From VXNE01 sp965200505 (GTDB lineage: Bacteria; Pseudomonadota; Gammaproteobacteria; Pseudomonadales; Azotimanducaceae): a DNA stretch of 64,000 bases. Positions within the stretch are counted from its first letter, which is position 1. Each line of letters opens with the position of its first letter. The position numbers and the translations under genes were made by a program. Shown here piece by piece: positions 1 to 7,024 of the stretch. The stretch lies in contig OZ241343.1 in NCBI GenBank assembly GCA_965200505.1, forward strand, positions 62,001 to 126,000. Direction: 5' to 3'. Under the pieces are notes generated by a model. That model ran no database searches, was not told the DNA's origin, and saw nothing but the letters and a program-made list of their open reading frames with translations.

Positions 1-1
1 C

Positions 2-223
2 CGCATCGCGTTCATCATCGCCCACCGCCTCTCGACGGTGCGCCACGCCACGCGCATCGTGGTGGTGCATGACGGCGAGATCGTAGAGTGTGGCACCCAC
101 AAGGAGCTCATCGCGGCACAGGGGCGCTATGCGGCGCTCTACCGCCAACAGAGCCTGCGTGAGGCGACGCGGGGCTGGGCCGCGGTGGAGGCGCAAGCGA
201 CGGCGATGCCAGATCGAGCGTAG
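2..223 (+). CDS. ABC exporter ATP-binding domain, C-terminal fragment
   Basis: Only the last 73 codons are inside the window; the gene begins upstream. The visible part contains the H-loop (FIIAHRLSTV), followed by the usual end of an exporter nucleotide-binding domain (DGEIVECGTHKELI, then GRYAALYRQQ). This pattern is typical of fused membrane/ATPase half-transporters of the MsbA/multidrug type, which use ATP hydrolysis to move lipids, peptides or drugs across the inner membrane. The Walker A, signature and Walker B motifs lie outside the window, so the substrate cannot be inferred. The stop is TAG. The family call is firm, the substrate open. Confidence 0.85.
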   Translation, partial: RIAFIIAHRLSTVRHATRIVVVHDGEIVECGTHKELIAAQGRYAALYRQQSLREATRGWAAVEAQATAMPDRA

Positions 224-280
224 CGCCGGAGCGGTCGCGCCGTGCTACAATGCCGGTAAGGAACGAACGATGAGCGCCTA

Positions 281-1330
281 ATGCCTAACATCTTCGATTA
301 CGCGACGAGCGAACTCTCCCAAGACGCGATGATCGCGTGGCTGATGGCGTGTGCGAAGGCGGATGATGCGGCGTTGCGTGAGGTGGGCCAGAGTTTCATC
401 CGCTTCCTGCTCGAAACATCCTGCAACGGCGTGGAGAGCGCGGTGCTCGACAGCGACGGGAAGCTCCGGCCCTACGATGGCGACGGCGTGGTGTCTGGCG
501 TCGAAGTATGGAAGCAATACAAGAGCATCGATGTGTATTGCCGCGCCACGATCGACGGTCAACCTGTCACGTTTGTGATCGAAGACAAAATCGACACACT
601 GCCGCACGGCGACCAATTGGAGCGGTACAAGAAGACGGCCCGGCGAGACCCCAAGGTGCGCTACATCAAACTCATCTATCTGAAAACCGGCATGCCATTC
701 GACGGAGAATTGGACGACGTTGCAAAGAAGGAATACTGCCCATTCCACGTTCACGACTTAAAGCGCTTCTTGAATGGCGAACCAGCTAACGTCGCTTCGA
801 GTGACCTGCTCCAGCAGTACCAGACGCACATATCGGAGTTCGCCGACGCACAGGAAGAGGCTGAGTGCGACTGGAACATGGATTGGGGCCCGGTCCAGTA
901 CAAGTTTGCGAAGGAACTGAAGCAGCGAACCAGGACTAACGCGGGCGAGGTAATCTGGAATTGGCGCAACCGAGGCGGTAGCCATTGGACGCAGTACCGA
1001 TTCTTCGGGCGACATCTGTTTTGGCGAATGGATGCGGGCCGCTGTGACTTGCGCATGATGGCGGAACCCCAAAAAGTAGAGTCCATTAATGTTGATGTTT
1101 ATCAGTGCGGTAAAGCCTTCGAAAAGGCATGTAAGAGCGAAGGATTGGATTGGAAGGGAACTAGAATCTATCCCAACAGTAAGGAAACATCCATTGGTGC
1201 GATACGGTATCCCAATGGACGAAAGATTGGGCGGCATAATATCGGCTCCTTCTTACAATCCATCGCGCAGGTACACGAGCGCTTCTTGCAGGAATTGGCG
1301 CAGATTCGGGCAGACAAAGCCGCTTCCTGA
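281..1330 (+). CDS. PD-(D/E)XK nuclease superfamily protein (PDDEXK_4-like)
   Basis: A 349-residue protein that starts MPNIFDYATSELSQDAMIAWL, as many PDDEXK_4 (PF14281-type) proteins do. The nuclease core is visible: Asp84 (SIDVYC), a strand leading to Glu101-Asp-Lys103 (VIEDK), and a following QLERY helix at 112-116. Family knowledge suggests a metal-dependent nuclease fold; no member function is well established and the target is unknown. The ATG at 281 overlaps the stop of a three-codon frame (ATG AGC GCC TAA, 270-281) as TAATG, so translational coupling is possible. The second half looks richer in A+T than neighbouring genes, hinting at transfer. It converges on the AAA_14 ATPase gene, 18 bp away. 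Confidence 0.75.
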   Translation: MPNIFDYATSELSQDAMIAWLMACAKADDAALREVGQSFIRFLLETSCNGVESAVLDSDGKLRPYDGDGVVSGVEVWKQYKSIDVYCRATIDGQPVTFVIEDKIDTLPHGDQLERYKKTARRDPKVRYIKLIYLKTGMPFDGELDDVAKKEYCPFHVHDLKRFLNGEPANVASSDLLQQYQTHISEFADAQEEAECDWNMDWGPVQYKFAKELKQRTRTNAGEVIWNWRNRGGSHWTQYRFFGRHLFWRMDAGRCDLRMMAEPQKVESINVDVYQCGKAFEKACKSEGLDWKGTRIYPNSKETSIGAIRYPNGRKIGRHNIGSFLQSIAQVHERFLQELAQIRADKAAS

Positions 1331-1348
1331 CCCCGCCCGCCGCTGCAC

Positions 1349-2497
1349 TCAAGGCATCCCCAACTCCTCGCAGAACACTCGAAACGGCAAGATGCGGGTG
1401 CCACCGACCAGCTTGTCCACCTCCCCTAAGTGAACTTGGTAGAAGTCTCGAATGGGGGTGCGCTCCCGGAAGTACGCGATGGCGGGGCTCGCAGCCCTTT
1501 CGCCGGCCTTACATTCCACGGCGAACGACGGCACACCGTCCTCAATGACCACAAAATCCACTTCGCGCCGGTCAGTATCACGCAGGAAACGCAGTTCCAT
1601 GCGATGGCCTTGCGTGTCTTCACGGTAGTAGCAGTACTTCAGAAGTTGGCACGCCACCAAGTTCTCGAAGCGGGGCCCCGCGTCCGGCGTCTGTGACCAG
1701 TCCCACAGGTACAGCTTGTTCTCCTTCTTCACGGCGCGAATGTGCGGTGCGCCATAGGGCGGGATGCGGAAGCACACATAGAGGTTCTCGAGGATGCTCA
1801 CCCAACGCTCCACGGTGGCGTGGGCAACCTGCAAGTCTTGCGCGAGGTTCCGTATGGAGAGCGGCGATCCCACGCGGCTCGGCAATGCCTCCACCAGCAG
1901 CTCCACCAACGCCACTTGCCGGACATCCTCAAGGTCTCGCAAGTCATCATGTACCACCCGCGAGAGCCGTTCGCGCTGCCAACGCCGCCAACTGCGGGCA
2001 TTGCCGGCCAACAGCGGCTCCGGAAAGCCACCGAACTGAAGCAACGCCTGCAGGTCACTTGCCGATGGCGACCCGCTCAACTCCCGCAGCGAGAAGGGAT
2101 GCAGGCGGTGGTGGTGATAGCGGCCCTGCAGTGAATCGCCGCCCTTGCGGTAGTGATCCAGCCGCGCGGAGCCGGTGATGAGGAACGCGGTCTGGTCACC
2201 GGCGGTGTCGTAGAACCCTTTGATGAGATTGCGCCAGCGCGGGAACTTGTGGATCTCGTCGAGCACGAGCAGGTCTTCCCCACCCGGCAGTTCGCCGCGC
2301 AGCAACGCCGAACGCGCTCGCGGATCGTCCCAGTTCAGGTACGCGGGATGTCTGGGGCTCGACGCGCCCAGCAGCTTGAGCGCCAAGGTCGTCTTGCCGA
2401 CTTGCCGAGGGCCGCCAAGGAACACCATCTTGCGCTCGAGATCGTCCCTGATGGCATCGCGCAAGTAGCGTGGCAGCGTGTGCGGTTGTCCAGCCAA
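1349..2497 (-). CDS. ATP-binding protein, AAA_14 domain plus DUF4143
   Basis: A 382-residue protein with a Walker A (GGPRQVGKT, residues 28-36), a Walker B (LLVLDE, 76-81) and a sensor-like FLITGSARLD, all AAA_14 features. The C-terminal half is DUF4143: a helical/winged segment (about 185-250), then REVDF (Asp314) and VECK (Glu328, Lys330), resembling a PD-(D/E)XK core. The family is very widespread in bacteria and archaea as single mobile-looking genes, and its role is unproven. The first in-frame start is TTG at 2497, weakly preceded by GAGG; no good ATG precedes the Walker A. The promoter just upstream contains a perfect palindrome (see 2539-2566). Confidence 0.85.
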   Translation of the reverse strand: MAGQPHTLPRYLRDAIRDDLERKMVFLGGPRQVGKTTLALKLLGASSPRHPAYLNWDDPRARSALLRGELPGGEDLLVLDEIHKFPRWRNLIKGFYDTAGDQTAFLITGSARLDHYRKGGDSLQGRYHHHRLHPFSLRELSGSPSASDLQALLQFGGFPEPLLAGNARSWRRWQRERLSRVVHDDLRDLEDVRQVALVELLVEALPSRVGSPLSIRNLAQDLQVAHATVERWVSILENLYVCFRIPPYGAPHIRAVKKENKLYLWDWSQTPDAGPRFENLVACQLLKYCYYREDTQGHRMELRFLRDTDRREVDFVVIEDGVPSFAVECKAGERAASPAIAYFRERTPIRDFYQVHLGEVDKLVGGTRILPFRVFCEELGMP

Positions 2498-2538
2498 GGC
2501 GTGCCGCCTCCGTCGCGGCCGTGGCCAATGTCACCCCT

Positions 2539-2566
2539 ACTCTACAATACTCATGAGTAAAGTCAA
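2539..2566 (-). promoter_or_regulatory. Putative promoter of the AAA_14 gene with palindromic operator
   Basis: On the minus strand, TTGACT (2566-2561) and TAGAGT (2544-2539) are separated by 16 bp and could serve as -35 and -10 boxes. The spacer is almost filled by a perfect 12-bp palindrome, TACTCATGAGTA (2549-2560). A second copy of ACAATACTCATG lies at 2576-2587 (first copy 2544-2555). The arrangement suits a dimeric repressor, perhaps the product itself, but no regulator is identified. The boxes and palindrome are seen; the function is inferred. Confidence 0.5.
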
Positions 2567-2605
2567 CTTGAGGTGACAATACTCATGCGGCGTGTGGCGC
2601 ATGCG

Positions 2606-2634
2606 TTGAAGATGCCCGCTGGAACGTCGATAAT
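2606..2634 (+). promoter_or_regulatory. Putative sigma70 promoter of tRNA-Ala
   Basis: TTGAAG (2606-2611) and GATAAT (2629-2634) are spaced by exactly 17 bp. A start about 7 bp downstream of the -10 would fall at about 2641, just before the first tRNA base. The box match and position make this a credible tRNA promoter with almost no 5' leader. Confidence 0.55.
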
Positions 2635-2642
2635 CGTTGTGT

Positions 2643-2718
2643 GGGGCCGTAGCTCAGTTGGGAGAGCGCGACGTTCGCAATGTCGAGGCCGGGGGTTCGA
2701 CTCCCCCCGGCTCCACCA
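2643..2718 (+). tRNA. tRNA-Ala (anticodon CGC)
   Basis: The 76-nt cloverleaf has acceptor arm GGGGCCG/CGGCTCC, D-stem GCTC/GAGC, an anticodon stem around loop TTCGCAA (anticodon CGC, reading GCG) and a GGGGG/CCCCC T-stem. The 3' CCA is encoded. The G3-U70 wobble pair, the main identity element for alanyl-tRNA synthetase, is present. Its own promoter appears to lie at 2606-2634. GCG codons are frequent in this GC-rich sequence, so a dedicated CGC isoacceptor makes sense. Confidence 0.95.
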
Positions 2719-2731
2719 AGCAGAGCCCCTG

Positions 2732-3871
2732 CTACCCTCCGCCACCCTCGCCTCCGCCGGCTCTTCGCTCCAGTGTGCGCTTGTTGCGCAATTGGTTGGC
2801 GTATTGGAGCAGGATGAACTCCCGGTGCTCCTTCGGACAGGTCGCCAAAGCGTCCTCAAACGCGCGCTCAACCCTCGATTCAAGCTGAGCGGCGCCATCG
2901 AGCGCCAGCATCTGGGTCGGGTACGCGATGAGGTTGCCGACGATGGCCGCGTCAAGGTGCTCCGCCAAACCATCCGCCGTTGCGAAGTCTCCCGTCACAG
3001 GTTCCCCAAACGCCACATGGGTTCGCCCTTTGAAGCCGAATATGCCTTGCACCATGCTGGCGTGGTCTTCCCCCGGCGGTTTCTCGTACGAACCGTCCCG
3101 TGCCAAGTGGTAAAGCTCCTTCGCCTTGGTGGCGGCGCAAGGGTCGAGTTCGTACGAAACCGAGACAGGCACCAGCGACACGCGACGCAGCCAGTCGCCA
3201 AAGGACGGGCACTCGCCACGCCATGCCAGCAAGAACATCTTGAGCAACGCCGGCTCCGTCCGGTCGAAACCATCCTTGGCGCGCCCGTCGCGCTGGGCGA
3301 TCCAAACGGAGTTGCCGGCTTCCAAGGCGGCGCGGATGTAGCGGGAAGTCTGCGCCAGCGCCGCATACTGCGCCCGAGCGCCCGACGCCCCACGTCGCAC
3401 CATGAAGCTCTTGTTGAGGCGCATGAGGTCTTGCGCGGGGCCCGGCGCGAACAGGTTGTCCCCCACGGCAATCTCGGAAGTGCGATGCCCCGCCGCCCAC
3501 AGCGCATAGTTCATCAAGCCCGAGTCGAGCGCGATGTCGCGGTGGTTGGAGACGAAAAGATGCGGTCGCGTGGCGTCCAACCGGTCTAGCCCCGTCCAAC
3601 TGAAACCCGACGTCGTGCGTCGGATCAGGCGCTCCACCCAAGCGGACAAGGCCAACTGGAAGCCGTCAACGTCTTGGATCCGCCGAACGCGCCACGTTAG
3701 CGCCGTGCCAACAATCGCTTGCGCCAATCGCGGGGCCAACCGCTGCCAGCGGGGCGCCAACAGCGCCGCCGCCGCACGCGCCACTGCCGGGTCCGCCGCC
3801 ACGCATCGCAAGACTGCCCGCACTTCGTCGTCCCGATACGGGCGGATGTCCTCAAAGCCTTCCACAACCAC
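2732..3871 (-). CDS. PlsC-like 1-acyl-sn-glycerol-3-phosphate acyltransferase family protein
   Basis: A 379-residue protein with a central acyltransferase block: SNHRDIALDS (the catalytic His-Asp element, here with five rather than four residues between H and the second D, a known variant in gammaproteobacterial homologues) and later IAQRDGRAKDG. Members acylate lysophospholipids at the inner membrane, but the exact acceptor cannot be told. The longest frame opens with GTG at 3871, and another GTG lies two codons in. The 15-bp gap to the divergent MBL gene means their control regions overlap; CATAAT (3890-3885) could be its -10. The end is 13 bp from tRNA-Ala, facing it. Confidence 0.75.
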   Translation of the reverse strand: MVVEGFEDIRPYRDDEVRAVLRCVAADPAVARAAAALLAPRWQRLAPRLAQAIVGTALTWRVRRIQDVDGFQLALSAWVERLIRRTTSGFSWTGLDRLDATRPHLFVSNHRDIALDSGLMNYALWAAGHRTSEIAVGDNLFAPGPAQDLMRLNKSFMVRRGASGARAQYAALAQTSRYIRAALEAGNSVWIAQRDGRAKDGFDRTEPALLKMFLLAWRGECPSFGDWLRRVSLVPVSVSYELDPCAATKAKELYHLARDGSYEKPPGEDHASMVQGIFGFKGRTHVAFGEPVTGDFATADGLAEHLDAAIVGNLIAYPTQMLALDGAAQLESRVERAFEDALATCPKEHREFILLQYANQLRNKRTLERRAGGGEGGGG

Positions 3872-3886
3872 TTAACTTAGCGCATT

Positions 3887-4900
3887 ATGGTGAACCAACG
3901 ACCAGCCCCGGCAACAGGCGCCGGCAAGGAGACGTCCTTGTCCCTTGGCATCAGACCCTTCGCGCACGGCCTGCACGACCTCGGCGCCGGCGGCTACGCT
4001 TGGTTGCAGCCAGATGGCGGATGGGGCTGGAGCAACGCCGGGCTGATCGTCGATGGGGGCCAGGCGCTCCTCATCGACACGCTCTTCGACGTGAAACTGA
4101 CGGGCGAAATGCTGAAGGCCATGCGCCACGCGGAGCCACGCGCCGCGGCCAACATCGACACGCTGGTCAACACGCATGCCAACGGCGACCACTGCAATGG
4201 CAACGAGCTGGTCGCGGGCGCCGAGATCATCTCGTCCAAAGCCACTGCCGAGGAGCTGGCGGCCGAATCGCCGGAGCGTCTGGCCGAGCTGATGCGACGC
4301 GCTCCCGAAATGGGCGCTGCCGGCGAGTTCCTCGAGCGCTGCTTCAGCGCCTTTGACTTCGAGAACATCCAACAGACGTTGCCCACCCGCACCTTCGAGG
4401 GAGAGATGCGCCTCCGCTGTGGCGCCAAGGAGGTGACGCTCCGGCAGGTGGGTCCCTGCCACACCCGGGGCGACATCTTGGTGCATGTGCCGGCCGACAA
4501 GTTGATGTTCACCGGCGACATCCTCTTCATCGAGGGACACCCCATCCTGTGGGTCGGGCCGGTCGGCAATTGGATCGACGCCTGCGACCTGATGCTCGGC
4601 TTGGAGCTTGACGCCATCGTGCCGGGCCACGGCCCCATCACCGACCGTCGTGGCGTGCAAGCCGTGCGGGACTATCTGGTCTATGTTCGGGACGAGGCGC
4701 GGCAACGCTTTGACGCCGGGTTGTCCGCGTTCGAAGCGGCGCTCGACATCTCGATGACGGACTATGACGCTTGGGGTGATGGCGAGCGCATCGTCGTCAA
4801 CGTGGCGACTTTGTACCGCGAGTTCGACCCGACCTTGCCGGCCACCGCGCCGGGCGAGCTGTTCTCCCTCATGGCGAAAGTGGCCAAGGAACGGCGCTAG
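3887..4900 (+). CDS. MBL-fold metallo-hydrolase
   Basis: A 337-residue metallo-beta-lactamase-fold protein. Zinc-site motifs are visible: THANGDH (His97, Asp101, His102, with Asn replacing the middle His of HxHxDH), GPCHTRGD, FTGDILF and IVPGHGP. The fold serves hydrolases with varied substrates (thioesters, lactones, glutathione conjugates), so no substrate is assigned. The ATG at 3887 has no clear ribosome site; a TTG at 3938 preceded by AAGGAG six bases upstream is a plausible alternative start that would drop 17 residues. It is followed after 2 bp by a VOC protein, and the pair likely form an operon. Confidence 0.8.
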   Translation: MVNQRPAPATGAGKETSLSLGIRPFAHGLHDLGAGGYAWLQPDGGWGWSNAGLIVDGGQALLIDTLFDVKLTGEMLKAMRHAEPRAAANIDTLVNTHANGDHCNGNELVAGAEIISSKATAEELAAESPERLAELMRRAPEMGAAGEFLERCFSAFDFENIQQTLPTRTFEGEMRLRCGAKEVTLRQVGPCHTRGDILVHVPADKLMFTGDILFIEGHPILWVGPVGNWIDACDLMLGLELDAIVPGHGPITDRRGVQAVRDYLVYVRDEARQRFDAGLSAFEAALDISMTDYDAWGDGERIVVNVATLYREFDPTLPATAPGELFSLMAKVAKERR

Positions 4901-4902
4901 CC

Positions 4903-5265
4903 ATGCGCGGACGCAGCCCAATCGTCATCCATTACGTGCATGACATGAGCCGTGCGAAGCGGTTCTACATGGAAGCGTTTGACGTGCGGACGTCGTTCGA
5001 GTCCCCCGGCTGGACGACGTTGGACTTCGGCGCCATCGAACTCGCGCTGCACATCCTGCATCCGCATTCGGAGATCGAGGAACAGCCCCTCCCCCATGCC
5101 GGGCTGAACCTGTTGGTGGACGACATCGAGGCCGTGCAGCGGGACATCGAGCGGCTCGGCGGGCAGCTGACGGAACTGCGGGAGCCCGGAGACGGCGTTC
5201 CGGTTCGGGTGGCGTCCTTCGTCGATTGCGAGGGCAATGGCTTCGAGCTGCGTCAGGAACCCTGA
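4903..5265 (+). CDS. VOC-superfamily (glyoxalase/dioxygenase-like) protein
   Basis: A 120-residue single-domain vicinal-oxygen-chelate protein. It has the recurrent pattern of an N-terminal VHYVHDMSRAKRFYMEAFDV motif, a central LALHIL strand, GLNLLVDDIEAV, and a terminal FVDCEGNGFEL. These small proteins bind a metal or small ligand and include glyoxalase I-like enzymes, dioxygenases and antibiotic-binding proteins. The position 2 bp after the MBL hydrolase recalls glyoxalase I/II pairing, but the MBL protein is not a recognisable GloB, so a methylglyoxal role is only a guess. Confidence 0.75.
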   Translation: MRGRSPIVIHYVHDMSRAKRFYMEAFDVRTSFESPGWTTLDFGAIELALHILHPHSEIEEQPLPHAGLNLLVDDIEAVQRDIERLGGQLTELREPGDGVPVRVASFVDCEGNGFELRQEP

Positions 5266-5316
5266 ACCCGAGGGTTCCGTGCTGAGCAAGTTTCCCGCGG
5301 CTTTGTCGCCCGGACG

Positions 5317-6951
5317 CTACCGCGCCTCGGCGGCCCGCGCCTTGGCCCAACGGTAGTCCGCCTTGCCGGACGGGCTGCGGGCGATCTCGCCGGTGAACAG
5401 AAACGCCTTCGGCAGCTTGTAGCGGGCAATGTGCTTGGCGCACTCCTCCATGAGGCTGGATGCATCCGCGGCCATGCCTTCCCGCAACTTCACGATGGCC
5501 ACAACCTCGTTGCCCCACCGTTCCGACGGGCGTCCGGCCACCACCGCATCAAACACCGCCGGGTGATGCTTGAGCGCCTGCTCCACTTCCTCCGCGAACA
5601 CCTTCTCGCCGCCGGAGTTGATGGTGACGGACTCGCGGCCGTGCAACTCCAACGTGTTGTCCACGAGCAACCGCACCTTGTCGCCCGGCACCGAATAGCG
5701 AACGCCGTCAATCACCGGAAACGTGGCTTTGGTCTTGGCTTCGTCGTCCAGATAGCCCAATGGGATGTTGCCGGTCCGCGCCCACCAACCCAAGCCTTCA
5801 TGTCCTGGCGCGAGTTCGCGGCTCAAATCCTCAGACAACACCGCGTTGTGCGCCGACAGCCGGAAACGCCCAGTGGAAGCGCCACGCCGCGCATCGCTCA
5901 CCTGTGTGCCCTGTCCGCCCGTTTCCGACGAGCCGGCGGAGTCGATGATGGAGATGTCCGGCAACGCCTTCAGCAGTTCCCCCTTCAGCTTGGCCGTCAT
6001 GATCGCGCCGCCGGTGATGATGTTCTTGAGCGAGGAGAGGTCTCGCGCACGACACGACAACTCGTCCACCAGGGGACGGGCGAATGCGTCGCCAACCAAC
6101 AGCAGGTTGTTGATCCGCTCCCGTTCCACGACATCAAGGACATCCGCCGCATCGAAGCGGCGCACTTCGTCCTGAATCACGACCGTGCCACCGGTGTTGA
6201 GCGCTTGGAACGATACCCAATGCCCCGCCCCATGCATGAAGGGCGGCGCCGGCAGGTGTCGCCGATGGGCGGCCTTGGCGCGGGCGACATACTCCTGCAG
6301 ACTCTTCAGCACCGTGCCATCGGTGCGGCGGGCACCCAACGACGCGATCAGGATGTCCGCGTGACGCCAGAGCACACCCTTGGGCATGCCGGTGGTGCCG
6401 CCCGTGTACAACATGTATAGATCTTCAGGACGCCACTCCAAGGCGGGACGCTCTAGCGAGGCGGCGGCCAATGCCGCCTCGAAGTCAACCGCGCCGTCGA
6501 GCAACGGCGTGTCGTCATCCGCCACCTGCCACAGCACCTCAAGCGTTGGGACGCGAACGCGCACCCGTTCCACCTGACTGGCCAACGAACTGTGATAGAC
6601 CAAGCCACGGGTGCCGGCGTTGTTGAGCAGGTAGATGAGTTCCTCATCGACGTAACGGTAGTTCACGTTGAAGGGCACGACCCGGGCCTTGTAGGCGCCG
6701 AGCATGGCCTCCAAGTACTCATTACCGTTGTAGAGATAGAGACCGATGTGGTCTTGGCCGCTCTCCCAATCCTCAAGGTGCTCGCGCTCACGATGGCAGC
6801 CCAAGCCCGCGCCAGCCAAAACGTTGGCGAATCGGCGCGAGCGCTCGGTGAGCTCCCGGTAAGTGAACCGTCTGTGCCGGAAGACGATGGCTTCACGCTC
6901 TGGCACGGCCGCCGCGACCGCTTCACTAACCGAGGCCAAATTGAAATGCAT
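5317..6951 (-). CDS. Acyl-CoA synthetase (AMP-forming, ANL superfamily)
   Basis: A 544-residue ANL enzyme that activates a carboxylic acid as acyl-AMP and transfers it to CoA. The phosphate-binding loop YTGGTTGMPKG is at residues 182-192. The C-terminal part has SVTINSGGEKVFAEEVE (A8/hinge region) and ends with the usual SPSGKADYRWAK carrying the adenylation lysine. Overall resemblance is to FadD3/FadD19-like ligases acting on long-chain or steroid-derived acids, but the substrate cannot be fixed from sequence. It starts with ATG at 6951. It stands alone, following plsB by 73 bp on the same strand, so the two could share lipid metabolism. Confidence 0.85.
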   Translation of the reverse strand: MHFNLASVSEAVAAAVPEREAIVFRHRRFTYRELTERSRRFANVLAGAGLGCHREREHLEDWESGQDHIGLYLYNGNEYLEAMLGAYKARVVPFNVNYRYVDEELIYLLNNAGTRGLVYHSSLASQVERVRVRVPTLEVLWQVADDDTPLLDGAVDFEAALAAASLERPALEWRPEDLYMLYTGGTTGMPKGVLWRHADILIASLGARRTDGTVLKSLQEYVARAKAAHRRHLPAPPFMHGAGHWVSFQALNTGGTVVIQDEVRRFDAADVLDVVERERINNLLLVGDAFARPLVDELSCRARDLSSLKNIITGGAIMTAKLKGELLKALPDISIIDSAGSSETGGQGTQVSDARRGASTGRFRLSAHNAVLSEDLSRELAPGHEGLGWWARTGNIPLGYLDDEAKTKATFPVIDGVRYSVPGDKVRLLVDNTLELHGRESVTINSGGEKVFAEEVEQALKHHPAVFDAVVAGRPSERWGNEVVAIVKLREGMAADASSLMEECAKHIARYKLPKAFLFTGEIARSPSGKADYRWAKARAAEAR

Positions 6952-7024
6952 CCTTGTCGTACCGAGAGCCGTCCCAACGTGAGGAACGCCACTCTACCAC
7001 GCTGGCGTACTTGGGCCGTTGGCC

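Noticed and set aside
2719..2733. AGCAG/CTGCT short hairpin after tRNA-Ala as a terminator
   Set aside because: Only five base pairs, and no T-run follows; too weak to call.
6998..7024. GGGCC/GGCCC inverted repeat just after plsB as a terminator
   Set aside because: Short stem without a U-tract; could arise by chance in GC-rich DNA.
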